Shown: positions 49,521-63,600, counted from the stretch's first letter. The stretch: 64,000 bases of DNA from Paramacrobiotus metropolitanus (GCF_019649055.1 NW_026570262.1:744001-808000); one strand, 5' to 3'. Made by a program: numbers and translations. Notes: generated from the letters alone by a model not told the origin.

Positions 49521-52500
49521 TCATGTGGATTTCTTGAACTCATCCAACCACTCCAGCAGTTTGTCCAGTTGTGCAATATCATCACTGACTTGCCGGTGCG
49601 ACGCTAAGCCCAGGGATTTACTGCGCGGCATCCGATAATTAGCCGATACACTGCGCTCTTCCTCCCACTTCAGATCCGTCTCCCGCCCCGAGGAGAAGCC
49701 ACTCGACTGAGATTCATTGGGACTGGGATGGGCAATGCCCGGTATTAGGTGGTCGGACACATCCAAAGTGGAATTATACGCAATATTCCGACCGTAATTG
49801 GCCGGTGTATGGGCGTAGTCTTTGTCGATTTTCCCATAACTCTGATACGACACACTGCCCACGGCCGGACTGCGATTCGGCTGGCCCATGACCGATTCGA
49901 ATTTCTCCTTCAGATGGTGCCAGAAGGGATGTTTGAGATCGCGAGGCGTCAGTGGAGCATTCAGTAAGCGCAGCTTTTCCTCTAGTTCATCGAGGATAGG
50001 ATGGTAATGGACGCCGTTTGTCTCGGCGACCGGCAGGTGACGCTGCGGAGGGGGCGGGGCGGCGCTGCGCTTCAGTGGAGTATTGGGATCCGAAATGGCT
50101 TTAGGAACTTGATTATCAACCGGGAAGGGAGGCAGGCGGGTGTCGTTAGGGTGGTACAGTGAATCATTGAAACTCCCAGAGCGGCCGACGTAATTGTAGG
50201 CTCCGGGAAGGGGTCGTGATCCGATCCCGGGCCATTTCTCCACCGGCGGCCGGCCCAGTGAACGTTTGTCGTAACCGTTAGGCGCCGTGCGCGGACCCAT
50301 ATTATCCACTAGCATCTTTCTCTAAATGCTCAAGTTGTGCTTCAAAATTAGCATTGCGCGAGATGGCATGCTCGAGTTTACTTCGATCGACGATGAGTTC
50401 AGGTGAGGGCGATGAAGAATCGACTAGTCGATGCATGGCGTCAAACTGATCGTGAAGTTCTCTATAACAACAACAACCAGGCCCAATAATCCGTTAAACA
50501 GTTTTGATTAGTTCACGCTTGAATAAACAGATTTTATGAATTGCTTTTAAGTGTTGTCCTATAAAGCTGACGTTAATACCCATCACATAACATAAATCAA
50601 ACAACAATATTATCCACTTCGCTGGCTTGCTGCGGTTCGTTGCCGCTGTCTCGTTCTGCTTTAACTCATTTCAAATGATTTTTTTCCATCTGACACAACC
50701 ACCACGAAAAAAATTATCTGTCGCATGCGGTTAGAATTTCAATTTGACTGCCCTGTCAACACATGCTCCCGCCTTGGGAACGGTTAAATTAAAAAAGGCG
50801 TAACTGTTTTGGTTGCGACTTAATTACCATCCGCAGCCACAGCCGCATAGAAAAGTAAAGGTCATGAGAACCCGTTCAAGAATAATACCTGTTTTCCCGC
50901 TGCATAACATGGACCTGTCGTCGAATCTCATCTAAATTTACTGCGCGCTCCGCGACATCCGTCTGGACCTCGACAGAACTCTTGCTAATGACTTTGGGAT
51001 ACAAGGAGCGTGGCTGGATGCGCTCATACTGAATGGGCGGTTCTCCCCGAGGGCTCGCGTCAATGTAGTCCAGGGTAGAGAACTCACTGCTGCTCGACTG
51101 ACCGACACGTTGCTGGTCGTTCTGAACGCTGATTGCTGACTTTGTTGGCGGTTTATTGATAACAACTTCTGTATATTTGGTCTTGCCTTTCACGGGAATA
51201 CTGGGAACTGAAGGTTGGACTTTCGGTAGAAGGACGTCCACCTCGGTGTAGTTGAGAATTTGTGCGGTGACTGCACTGATTTGGCGCTTTGTCGTTGCTG
51301 GGCTGGGATGCGCCGGAGGTTCCTTCGAAAGGTATGACATTTTACAGCAGCGTTTTAAATCGATAATTTAAACAATAAACGTTTTTCTAAGCGGAAAATG
51401 AAGAGAAGTAATCGAAGCGCTAAAAATTTACTGCAAATAGCTATCATCATTCGGTAGAAAATACCGATAAACAGGCTGATATGAGTATAAGGTTGCACAC
51501 GTTATTGACAAGTGGCAACATTTACCTGTCTCACTGAGCGTTCTTTCATGATTACAGGCGCGGGTATCTGTGGTTCCCATAATACCGGCAGCGGTGGTAC
51601 AGTTACAGCCGGCGGGTTATCTTTAGGTACCACGCTCGGCTGGGCCGGCGTGGTAATTTGAGTTTGATTATCCAGAGATTTGATTGTCACATCCACCGCC
51701 GGTCGGCCTGCACCATCCGCTTCTTCCGCCAGTGCATCTTCCGGCACAGTCGGCGGCTGCTGTAATGCCAAACGGAAGTGCGCGTCAATGGGCTCAGAGA
51801 TCGATCGCGGCATGTAATTTCTTTCGGACTGCAAATCGCTAATGCCGCCGTGCGCGCTATCTAGCTCGCTAATTACTTCCACATCCACCTCAAAGTCTTT
51901 TTTATTCACCGCACTGACACTCCCCGATGGTGTACCGGTACTGTTACCGTGACTGGGCGCTGTCGAGCGCGACCGATTATCGGCGGTGTCCGGCTCGCGA
52001 TCCGAGTCGGCACCGGCCGCGAATTCCATCGCCGACGCCGAATCCGGTAAAATGGGCATGTAGCGGGGCTTGGGCTCATAATCTTCCCCGCGAAAGACGC
52101 GATTCCTCATGATCTTAATGAGATCTTTTGTCTCCTGGCCGGCGGTGACGTAGGAGGAATATTCGCGGATGGGATGCCGTAGGCGGTGGGATTTGTTGAA
52201 TTTGCCGGTGAAGAAGCAGTTCTGGCACATGTTGTAGTTGTAGCATCGCAAACACCTAAGCCATAAATACTGGCGCTGGTAAATGCCATAAATTTGCATG
52301 AGTTGTAAAGTTTGCTCATAAAATACAGATCATATTTTATGGCGTGTACAAGCCATAAAAAAGATAACTGATGTGGATTCTCCAGTTTCAGATGGCTTAT
52401 TGTCAAACAACAGCAAAGGCTGTGAACACAGTGGGCTTGTGGCCATGAGAATTCATCGTGCGTTCAAGTGGTACGGTTCGACTTCATTAAATTGAAGCTA

Positions 52501-55500
52501 CAGCCGTTATTGTGGTAAACTGTTTTATCAGAAATTTAGATCGAATATATTTTTGTTTGAACAACGTATACAGAATACTACTCAATATTTCATTATTTTA
52601 CTTATTAATTTTTAGTTAACATAGTAGCGAGTAACCAACAGGTACACATAATAGTGACGCTTCTACAGATGAAGAATGTTCAGGTAATTAATGTCCAAAA
52701 TGGCGTGTACAAAGTAGTAACGGCCGGACACCACTTCATTGTTGGTATCAAAGGATAAGATTAGCTGTATTTTTAACGCAATTTTGCGACGATAATGTGA
52801 CCGACCTTTCAATCATCAAAACTTAGTGCATAATTCGCTATTTGTAGAGAAACGGAAGCTTGCAAAATGGTGAATAAAGCAATTTATTCGATACGTGCTA
52901 AAATGATGTATCGAGCTCATCGCGCGCCATGGTACCGTCACGATATGCTGTGGAGTTCGCAATATAACAATAATACCTTTCGAAACGTTCTTCACTAAGA
53001 ATAATAAAACAATTTATATTGCTACATAATTATGAGTTTCTTGCGTCGCATAAATGTTAAAAATATATAGTGAGTTCACGATAATGGTCGGATGCTATTT
53101 TGTTGGTGATGCGTCCTAAATTATCGGCCGCTTTTCTCATCATTATACGACAAAGAATGCTTGACCATGATTTGAATTTCAAGTTCACAAAACGAAATAA
53201 CAGACACTTGATGGTTGTTGTGCTGTGCAAATGGAATCTGATCCGTGGATAGCCACGAGAGATTCTTAACATACCGATAGCGTAATCCATTGAATGGCTG
53301 AGTTCGGCACACCGAACATTTGATATGATGCCGTATCCGTTCGGCCTGTCGAATACGGTAGCTGGTACTTAGCCAAACAAGTGTTTGTGGTTCGTCTCTC
53401 AACCAATGACGGAAGCCATCTTCTGTCAGTCCGACACTCGTGGGACGACCGCGAATCCATAGGCTTTCAACGGCTGCCGGAACCAAATGTGTCCCGAACA
53501 GGCGCTTCTCACCCAAAATCTGCAATCAAGATAAAGAATTGAATTTATAATGTAAATTGATCTGAAGGTTCAAAATAAGAAAATAAGTATATAAAAAATA
53601 AAGTATGCACAGCTACGTAACAAGGATTATTGCAAAATGCAAAAATAAGTAAAGAAGTCCCTAAAGGTTAGAGGGGTATGTCAAGTGAATCATGAACGTG
53701 AAATCTTAAAAAGCGATTAACAAAAGCGGCCTCAATGACGTAATGTTAACGCACACCGCTTGAGTTTTTTTCCATTACACCGCACCGGTGTATTGTTGCA
53801 ATTTTCTTTGGTCTCAATCTTTTAAGACCGGGCACTTACTTCAGGTATTCGGGCCACATCAACCAGGAGGTTAAAGGCATTTTTACGACTTAAACACCGG
53901 TTGTAATCGAACAATTCGCCTAAAATGTATTTCCACTTTTCCAAGTAAGAGCCGGATGCGAGCAGAGCCAATCCAATTTTGGCGGAAATCAATTTAATGG
54001 TACCGCATCGATTTGTATCGTATAATTTCAGCAGCAAACATAATAATAATTCAGCATTCACTTCGGGCTGATCAATGCTGGGCAGTTCGCGACGGGCACT
54101 CAGGTAGATGTCGGCCACTAAAGTCTCTAATTCTACACAGGGAATGAGTGTATGATTCTGGTACACGGCCTCGTATCCATGCTGTTTTAGGACACTCCGG
54201 ATTGTCGATAATTTAATCTGGTGCACTGCAACAGCCCATAAAAAGAACATGAAATGAAAAGTCAATATTGTTACACTGAATTGCTACGGTGATATGCAAA
54301 AGTCTTATTATTGGCAATCGTTGAAAAAATTTGAGACATGCGGCACAAAATATGAAGCTCTAGAAGTCGACAGTTCGTAAAACCCTTAATGGCTTTATGA
54401 AAGACGAAACAAAAATTTTAGCTTACTTTTGGATAGCTGAATGCACTACAGATATAATTATATATCGACAATAGTTCAATATCATATTCGGTACGTAAAT
54501 CAAATATTTGCATCATTTCTTTTAATACCATTTAATTCAAAAATGTAGCAATAAAAATTCTTGGTTTCATATTTTTAAGTACATATGCATTATTTTCTTT
54601 AAAAAACCGATTTTAGTGAACCTTAGCATTTTTAGCTTGTTGGTCAGCTTTATTTTGTTGTGCAAGAGCGTGGCATAGACTGCCTATTAAGTGATACATA
54701 ATAACATCTTTAAACTCAACACTCTAACAGCTATTTAATTGGATAGGACGGCTTGGAATGCGGCGCACATTTCGCAGCCTGTAATTTTATCTATGAATCC
54801 ATTCAGTGACTTTATAAAATCATTTTGCCCTCGAAGCAGTTGACTTTGAGCTATTGTAGGAAACATATATTTTCAAGCATTAGAAACCGAGAAAAATTAC
54901 TGGCTTCCAGTTTAAATGCGTTTGAAATCGAAAGCAATTGTACTTGTACTCCTAATTAAGTCCGACTGATATTTGCTTAGTGCTTTTTTTTGCCGATCAC
55001 CGAATAAACATAGGCTTACATTGTAACCGGTTTGATAATGTCCGAAATTTAAGTGCCGTCCTGTAGGCCGCATATCGCACGTCATTGTAGGATGCTGCAA
55101 TAAAAAGCGTATTGCGTTATTAGATGAAAGGAAAAAGGTCATGCAGATAATACGGACCATGCCTATTCAATGATCGATATGTATGTCATGTAAATTAAAA
55201 TATGGCGATTACGATCGGCTGCTGAAGGCTTTAGTGGACCTTAATGCGCAATATATCGCTCTGGGGAGAAGCGAGCGGGATAATAATATTTTATTTGAAT
55301 ATCATTGCCCATTTTCCATGCAGATTGAAATCTGAGTCCCCTGCTCTTGGCAGAGTCGGCGCATGTGGATTCAGAAGCAGGTCTCGGGTAAATGCGCAAT
55401 ATCTGCGCCAGACTGCACAATCTTATTATGCTACACAGAGCAGCCTAATAAAACCACCAGGCAACCTAAGATCCGGTTCCGGCGCGAGGTGTTGCCGACT

Positions 55501-58500
55501 GCACCGGCTTTGACAATTCATTCAACGTGTCTGTCGGATGGAGTTGCATTTCACCGTTTTACAAAGAAAATATCACTTTCCAAAACTGCATGCCTGAATT
55601 TTGAAAAGAAACCGCGTCGCTGACCTTACACGCTTGGTTACATCTGGTCAACTGGTCAAATACTGGCGATGAAATGCACAAACCTATTCCTGCAGGTAAT
55701 CAAAACAGTCGACAGCAAACAGGGCCACATTTCTTCGTTTCGCACTTGACAATCTTTCGGCAGTATATACCGCATACAGCACTGCCATTTAGTAATCCCT
55801 TCTACTATTCTTGTTTTAATTGGGCATTTTGAAATGGCTATCCTTCTAAACACTGCCGGGAAAAGTGGCTCTGTTTAGGATGGACAACCCAATCAATTTA
55901 CTTACTCACTTAGCCCGACAAGATTTCCTTGATTACCCTTTTGGACGACCTGATTTTTGGAATAAATACTAAGCCAAAATACGGGCCCATAGCGATTAGC
56001 GAATAGGAACACCAAGATGCAATTTGTTCCCACAATTAGGTCAGAGTGGTTGTTTTATCACATTACCACGTTATGCCGTATGAAATGGAATTATAAGCAA
56101 ATACAATTATTTGACCTAGAAGGTAAAGCCAATCGAAACGCACAGACAACAATCAATTTGTGAATATTTTAAAATAAAGGGTAGACAAATATTTTTCCAT
56201 GTTGCCTCTCGCACAAATTCAGCTGCTTGATTTCCGAATAAACATGACGTGCTTGACAAGCACAATTTCCAGCAACACACTTGAATACTTTATAATAGCG
56301 GGTCAATCTTTGACCATTGGGCAGTAGTGGATACTGCTGACCGGAAATTATCTACCACCACTTTGGCCGGGGTGCTCTCACATTTTCCCGTTGACAACAT
56401 TTTTAAGAATAATAATAGTTCATCAAGTAGGCAAAGCACGCACACTAGTACATTCATTAGTGTTTTCTATGTGAGAAATGGTTTGACATGTGCCTCTCCT
56501 GCATACGCGGATATCTACTTGCTCTGATGAATGTTCGACTTCTCACGCCTCGGGATGAGCATTCACGAGAGAAAAGGACCGGGGTTCATTCAGCATTCCA
56601 TTGCTGCATATGTATATGCATGCGGCAGCCAACGATCAGAAATATTGGGAAGAAGACTGTTTTGCATTTGCATAAACAGTGCTGACTCTCTGCATTATCG
56701 ATTACTGGCGGACACGATGATTTCCGCACCTCGCCCTGTCAGTTGTTTGTGTATGGAGGCACGGGACATTTGCCGTATGATCAGATTAGAAGTATAAAAT
56801 GCGCACACATACACACACTTCTCAACAAGATGCGACACGGAGGATTCATTAACAGCCATTACATACGCAGGCTCTTAACGAGTAACTACAAGTTCCGGAC
56901 TAACAAACGCGATGGTAATTGAAAACCGTCTACTAGCCCAAGCTTCTGTAAGAGAGAACGATTTCGGAATCCCACTGAGATCTTGATCATTAATGTACAT
57001 ACACTGGACAATTTTCTTTATGGCTGCGGATAACCTAAAAAAGTCCATTGACAAAAGGAATGGAATGTGATCCAGAATTACTTCATTGGAAGCAAACAGC
57101 TCCCATGGATTAATGCTCTTAGATAAGAGAAATTGATCTTTTCATACAAACACCAGTTTTGACTTAACTGTAAACTTGTACGAGTACACTGAATACAGTA
57201 ACGGAACAGGATAACGCTGTCTGTGGGAACTATATCCTATAATAAATTACTTTCTCTATTTTGAAATCAGAAACGATAATTAGCGTATGGCATTTGCTTT
57301 TATTTATTTTCGAATGCATTAAGTGGCCTAAAACTTTGATAACCGGCTCTTTTTTTTGAAAGTGGAACCCCCATGTAAAATCTGGCTCCGCTACGCTTTT
57401 TTTGAGCCAGAACTGTAACTTCGTTAAATGGAAGAACAAGTTTCTAATCGGATCTGAAAAGCGATTACAATCAAAACCCAAAACAAGATTGCATGACTGG
57501 GCGATTTATTCATGCGTTCAATGACGCCTGCCGGATCCCAGGGGAACGTACAAAGGGCACTTTGAGAAAAGGCCTAAGCACCACTTCCAGCCAACCCCAA
57601 CGGACCCTGAGAAAGCTTGATGTACGGTTATGGACAAAATAGTACCGTGACTTGTCACTTGAGTTTTGCTATCTTGTCACGTCATACAAATTAAACCTGA
57701 TCGGTTGAAATTTAATGACATAATATCCTGTGCATAAAGGGCACAGAATATCGAAGAAATCACTAAGCCGATGAACATAGTGTTGTCAATCACGACAAAT
57801 TTAAATAAAGGTTTAACTTAACCACAGAGTGAAACTGAGAAAAAAATAACTTTTGATACAGCCATCGTATTTGTCACGGATATGATTACCAGCATACACA
57901 ATCAGCAAATAATAAGAAAAGTTACACAAAATTACTGGATGATCAAAAAGTATGTTCGTCCAGATTAACATAAAATTTTATTGTAAAAGCAATGTGGTGC
58001 AACGTAACTGCGCACAACCGAAGCAGACTGGGTAGTTATGTATGTTAATAGGTATGCATGTCAGGCCGGATATTAAACTGCCGGCATATTTTCAACACTT
58101 TACAATCACCGACGTACATCTATGCAGCAGATCCGATCGAAAATTCGAATGAGAGTATACCGAATAAATGCAACTGTAGCATCCGATCAACTTCACCAAG
58201 GTGGCCGTCGTAAATTTTTGTGAAAATTAATGTTTATCATTACAAAGTTCATGGCTCCGAAAACATTCCCTATTGACAGATCAGCGATTTGTGGTTTGGA
58301 AAACGCACGCTAGTCAGTTAACAAACGCAAGCAGACTTGCTATGGCGTTATTGGCCTTTCATACGCTTTGTATTTATTTATTTACGCCATAAGAGCACAC
58401 TTTACCATTTAATCCTACAAGGAATATAATTCGGGATTGATCGTTTGAATTATAAGCAGTGCAGCTACGTGCATATATATAAGTAATAACTGGCGGATGC

Positions 58501-60647
58501 TGGTCCAAGATTTCTGAGTTGTGTCGAATATTCAGCTTGTAACGACCACCCATTAAGTTATTAATATGGCTTATTAATAATTACATGGAGTGCAATTGCG
58601 TAATATGCTGGAAGATTGGCTGCTAAAATAAGCCGCACCGCCGAACAATCACCAGCTGCAGAAAATTTAATTTAAGAGCCGGCTGATTGCACGAACCAAT
58701 TCTCAGGGAGTTGAACAATGACATTTACATATGAGCTTGCGTAATAGCACGCAGCAACGAATGGTGTTTTACCCTCACGTTGATTTGCAAAAAGTCAATA
58801 AACAAAACGTTGCAAGGTCGACAGACAGCAGTGCCAACCGTAGGTACCGAACAACAAGCTTAAATTATGCATTAAGTACGGGTATTATCCAGAGCATGCA
58901 ACATTCACAAAGACAGTTTTGTGTTATTATATCACAGAACACACAAAGCTTTCCCCGTACTTCTTAAATTTTTCAAGTGCTTCTTAAATTTATTATATGT
59001 AAGATTGTTATTGTTAAAAGTGTACAGTAGTTTATAATTTATTTCGTTAGACGCGCACGTTACGGCTTCGTTAACTCTCTTTCACATCTGAAGCGCCGTT
59101 CACCAGATCAATCTTCCTTATAAATTTAAAATATTTCTACATTCTCCAGGCAGTATTTCCTATCTATCCTCTCCATGCCAGCCATCAGCATTAATAAATT
59201 CGAAGCTTAGTACAAAAGGAAAGCGCCACCAAACTGACCAGATTTTCTTGTGTTCACTGAAATCGCAGTTGTTGACAGATACTACTACAATTTTGCCGGT
59301 TTATACCATGCTCCGAAGACCTTAGTAGCCAAAGCGGCTTAACTTTAACGAGCGAACGACTACGAGGAAGATTTATGGTTTATGCTGACTTTTAAGTGCA
59401 GGTGCCCCACCGAACCCTTCAAAATGACAATCAAAGTTCAAATCTTGCTTAGAGAAATGAAATAGCCTTATATGTGCATATATTTAAGCCGGGGATTACT
59501 CGACCGATAGGAAATGTCCCACAGACGAGATGCGGTGAAGAGTTGTGGATCGTATTATTATGATATAGTATAAAAAGTTATATTATATATTTATGTGTGT
59601 TCAGCGCGTGGTAATCGGGCATGGCACTTGAAAAACTTGAAAAGTTTTGACTTTAAGCAAAGTGATAGGTTGTCGAAGGATTTGTACATAGCGGTGCGAA
59701 ATTTACCCTGTGCATGGCGTAACGATAGTTCAAACAGTCCATTATTTTTCCAGATACCCACTCATTTCTGTGCAAACCAAATCCAAGCGCAAGAGGATTT
59801 TATAAAAAAGAGCGGGAGAGCAACTGACAGCCAGTGAGCACTCGACCATTAAATCGCCAAGGGTATTATGAGTAAAAAACAGTCTATATGTGCCTAAGAA
59901 GGAAAAGACAACTTTCCGCAGCTTCCGCTGCGCTTCCTTATCGCTTACCTATATCCTCTGCAAATATTTTCGTAAGAAGTGGATGGTCCCAGTGTGTAGT
60001 TTGTTCTTTGTGGCTGAAATTAGAAAAAATTTGACATGTATTTACTAAAGTGAACATCTTAGGCGTTTATGTCAATACACAGTATGGCATCCACATTCAG
60101 CGATAATTTGAACAATCTACCGGTGCTTGCCCAGATCAGGCAGTTGGACTACTTTGATGCAGAACATTATTCAAGCGTTAAAAATCAAATCTTGAACGGT
60201 TACCGCAAAATCTCAATATTTACTAGCCCGAATCCACTGATAATGTGCCGCCTGACTACAAAGCCGGCAGCGCACCTAGTCGAATACAGCTCCGTGAATT
60301 ACTGGTTTTTCAACGCAATAAAAACCTACCTTTTGAAATAGATGAGATTTTTATTGTCAACAGACTAAACACTATATAATTGCTTTTTTATCAGTTTCGT
60401 CTTACCCCTTGTAAAAACGAGGAAGTCTCTTATACAGCGCTTCAACAGCCGTGCGCGACGGCGACGGTTTTAGTAACTCATTGTTGTCTTTGGCTTCCGG
60501 TGAATTACCATCAACAATTGCATTATCAATCGTCTGATCATCCACAATTTCATTGGGCGGGCTGGAGCCGGGAGACGGAACGGTAGGTATTATCTCCGTG
60601 TTCTTCTCGTTATGTACAACCGGCTTTTCAAGCACCGACTCGACCAT
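49521..60647 (-). CDS. Divergent dystrophin-family protein (EF-hand region plus ZZ finger), Dah/dystrotelin-like
   Basis: Dystrophin-family proteins link cortical actin or membrane complexes through an EF-hand region and a ZZ zinc finger. Minus-strand exons: 60647-60406 and 57034-56934 (tentative), then 55094-55020, 54225-53840, 53519-53275, 52255-51526, 51322-50889, 50461-50392 and 50321-49521. All join in phase, about 1,027 residues. Family marks: DVRYAAYRTALKFRTL, matching the start of the dystrophin EF region; LLLKLYDTNRCGTIKL; EPQTLVWLSTSYRIRQAERIRHH; then the ZZ finger with CSVC, CLRC, CQNC and two His (HRLRHP). After it come long disordered Ser/Pro-rich stretches, a short coiled coil (LDEIRRQVHVMQREN... 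LHDQFDAMHRL) and a conserved-looking tail ending LDKLLEWLDEFKKST. I see no spectrin repeats, actin-binding domain or WW domain, which points to the Dah/dystrotelin branch. One frame change (50322-50391) is handled as an intron. Confidence 0.75.
52200..53340 (-). other. ZZ zinc finger split by a 1,019-base intron
   Basis: The first cysteine pair (CSVC, near 53320) is at the end of exon 53519-53275 and the remaining ligands are at the start of exon 52255-51526. The join restores GLRYRCLRCYNYNMC. The position of this intron inside RYR|C and the finger ligands are clear. The 1,019-base intron (52256-53274) is AT-rich with no gene of its own. Confidence 0.85.
55095..60405 (-). other. Long 5' introns of the dystrophin-like gene
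   Basis: Apart from the tentative exon at 57034-56934 there is little coding signal in over 5 kb. Short open frames exist on both strands, including a 90-codon plus-strand frame at 60069-60341. I looked for a WW domain upstream of the EF-hand region and did not find one. No RNA gene or clear transposon is evident. Confidence 0.45.
60069..60341 (+). CDS. Unassigned 90-residue open frame, possibly chance
   Basis: The frame starts MSIHSMASTFSDNLNNLPVL and ends NAIKTYLLK. Its composition is balanced and protein-like and an acceptor-like CTTAG lies just before it, but I recognise no domain. It lies on the strand opposite the predicted first intron of the dystrophin-like gene. With no homology and no splice partner it could be noise. 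Confidence 0.2.
   Translation: MSIHSMASTFSDNLNNLPVLAQIRQLDYFDAEHYSSVKNQILNGYRKISIFTSPNPLIMCRLTTKPAAHLVEYSSVNYWFFNAIKTYLLK
60406..60647 (-). other. Candidate first coding exon of the dystrophin-like gene
   Basis: An ATG at 60647 opens 80 codons rich in Pro, Glu, Asp and Asn, ending TAVEALYKRLPRFYK at a GTAAGA donor in phase 2. The next in-phase candidate is exon 57034-56934 (LSAAIKKIVQCMYIND...), preceded by a good TTTTTTAG acceptor and ending in phase 1, exactly as exon 55094 requires. The phases agree, but the link rests on phase and composition, not on recognised homology. It could instead begin a different gene or a second promoter. Confidence 0.4.
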
Positions 60648-63600
60648 TGTTAATTACGTATATCTATGGTGGTCTAATAATTTTACAATAAAACTGTACA
60701 ATACACTCGAACATGAACCGCAAAACAATCAATGCTGGAGATAACAAGATGCACTCGGGGGCTAGGACAAAGTCGGAATTATATATACTCAGGACATGGA
60801 TGAATTTCTCGAATGAGCACGTTTGTCACGCAACCTATGTGTAATAACAGTCAAAGCCAATGAAGACAGCTCCTGTGTGCGCCACACGGAGAGTCCTGTA
60901 TATGAATCCCCTGACTCAGCCGGGTTGCCGAATGGAATCCCAGTGCGCAGTGTCAGTATGAACAGCCCCGGCTTTTATCCATAAGGAAATATAGCTACTG
61001 TTGGGAAAGTGAATTAAGCATCTCTTTATAGGCGTGGAAAACACACACGAAAGTAATATAAGGTTTCCCGAGTACACACATATATATAGCAGCAAATTAC
61101 AATATCAGACACCTCAACTGACTTGTAAAACGCTGATCCAACCCGTTAAATGCATACTACCTGAAGAATCTCATGGTCGGCACTCTATCCCAAACGGTTA
61201 TTTTTACAAAGTCGAAAGATCGGTTTTATAACCGTACCGGTATTCGTACAGCACTCAGAATGCACTCACTCATAATGTTACTCGCTCGTAACTACCTAAC
61301 GTTTCAGCTTACAATATTATGTACCGTATTTTACTATACGCACGCGACGTACAGTCAGTGATTCCTTTGTATTACAAATGCGCCGCACCGTACATGATAT
61401 GCCGCTATATTTGACCAATCGGTATAACCATAAACGGCGTTTATTATAAAGGATGTCCAGTTTGTACGTACTGTTGAGATATCACCTGCACATGTGATTC
61501 TGATTTTCAGCTGCACGGAAATTTTTTTGTTGTTATGCTCATAATTGAAGCACGTGCGGCGAATGTCCAAAACGTGCTATCATCATCTTCTAATCGGCGC
61601 GCATTAATGGTCAACAACTGTCCGGGCATCATAAGCCAGTGCTCGCGTCTGCCGGCAATTTGCCATCATCCGTGCTTAATTATAACTTCCGCACCAACAA
61701 CTGCTGCTGCTCACAACACGGAAAAAGGAATTTATCTTCTGTAATTTAGATCAATGATGCTCGCAGCTGAATTTTTACTCGAAAACGCCCACATCAGACA
61801 GATCTGAGATCTGAGGATTTAAGCGGCGGCTAGCGCTTTTTTATGGTTCAAGTTTCACAAAGTGTGGCTAGTCATTACGTCGAAACTCGAAGGCATTCGC
61901 ATACATTTTTCACGCAAGTAAAAAAATGGTTCTCAGATCTCAACGCAGTCTTTGTAGCATGGCGCCACAAATCTAATGCAAGCCAGATGGCAGACGTTTT
62001 CCAAATCTCAGTTTTTCAATATTTAATTCGCCTTTAAGAGTTTGCGGTTGTCAGCATACTGACAATTAACCAGCCTTATCGAGCAGTACCAAATGGACCG
62101 CAGTAAAACTACTTATGCAACACACAATTCTGTAGCTTGAGAAGTTGCAGCTGCCACAGCGATAAAAACACAAAATGCGTTATTTGGTCAGTTTCATGCT
62201 CTGTACATTAGTTTTGTAGTTACGCTTGCGGTGTTTGGCATGGAAGAAATAAATACGAATAACTCAATAACGGTACGTGGTGTTAAGGTTAAGAGTTAAG
62301 ACAGAAAACTGTGGCAACTTTAGAACCAAGCTCTGTTATACACTCTAAACCAAAACAAAACAAAACAAGATTTTTTTATTCATCGATGTTGAACTACCTG
62401 GATACGCTTTTGATGGGATTTTCTGATGTGGATGCCATTACTGTGTAACAAAAGCCGCCCACCAGGTTTTGTATGTTATAAACAGTGGGAATGCGCGGAA
62501 CTTCCACCAAACTTACTTGATATAGAATGGTATTCCCGCGGGAGAATCTCCTCTTTGCCAATCATCCTGGGAGTAACCTAGAATGTACAAGGTTACGTTC
62601 ATTTATCAAATATTATAATTTCTACACTGCGGTGTCTATAGAATGTGGTGTTCATATTCTGCTGTAGCACAGCTGCTGCTGCCCATTAATGCATGAGCAG
62701 CTACGTTTAAAGTGTCCCCGGTCCACTGCAACGGCCAAGATGCCTTTTACTTTCGCATCCAGATGGTCCGATGAGAGAAAGCTTAAGCTGGCATCCGTTA
62801 ATATTGACAATAATAAGGAACAACCCCCCTCCAAAGCTGCGCCCGTTTTCAGGGTAAACCTTTTACAAGCGGATATCGCTGCTTCGCGTGCAGCAGGAAG
62901 TCAGGGTGCAGAAAATTACTCTGTACATATTGCAGTACTCCGCACCACGCAGACGATTGTCCACAGGGCAGTCAACAGTTTATAAATGAAATATGCTCTA
63001 CACTAATATTAATACTGCGATGTTAAACATCGATAAGACCATAGAAACGTTGTGGGCGAGGATCGATGCAGATTGTCTCGCCAAAGTATTTGCACTGATC
63101 CGTCCATTCATTTTAAGTTATCGGATACAGTAATTTTGCAGTCCATTGGTCAGTAAATCCCTTTAAACCATTAAAAGGCCAACTCAGATAAAAAGGAAAA
63201 AGGAAAACATCATGCAAGGAATGTGCTGGATGGTAATACACGCTTCGGCTAGTTTTTTGCATCGAGCTATTTCGAATTCGATTTCATTTAATTTAACCCG
63301 GTGTGACCGCGGAATTTTCTCAACATTGCATAGTATTCATAAATATCATTCTACGTAGTTAATGTTGTCCTTGTCATTCAGAAGGCCAAGCAACACAACG
63401 AATAATTAGCCGTACTGGTTAAAGGAAATGATGGGAAGTCATCGAAGATATCGCATAGGCTGCTCCGGAAATCATTTTCACTCAAAACTGCACCGCTCAT
63501 TTACAAGAAATCCTGACGCTGACCAGACTTGACCGCAAGGCCACACATGTCGCTTAATTGCTGACGCCGAAATGAGATAGTCATAAGCGGTATGCATTTC

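Noticed and set aside
55656-55853. Minus-strand KWQCCMRYILPKD...MWPC as a WW domain upstream of the dystrophin EF region
   Set aside because: The spacing between tryptophans, and between the Tyr and the second Trp, does not fit a WW domain, and no phase-correct splice was found.
57230-57481. Possible transposon fragment around the minus-strand frame at 57230-57481
   Set aside because: No terminal repeats, target duplications or recognisable transposase/reverse transcriptase motifs were seen.
62689-62985. Plus-strand 98-codon frame as a gene
   Set aside because: No domain, no upstream support and no splice partner; kept only as a remark in the region entry.
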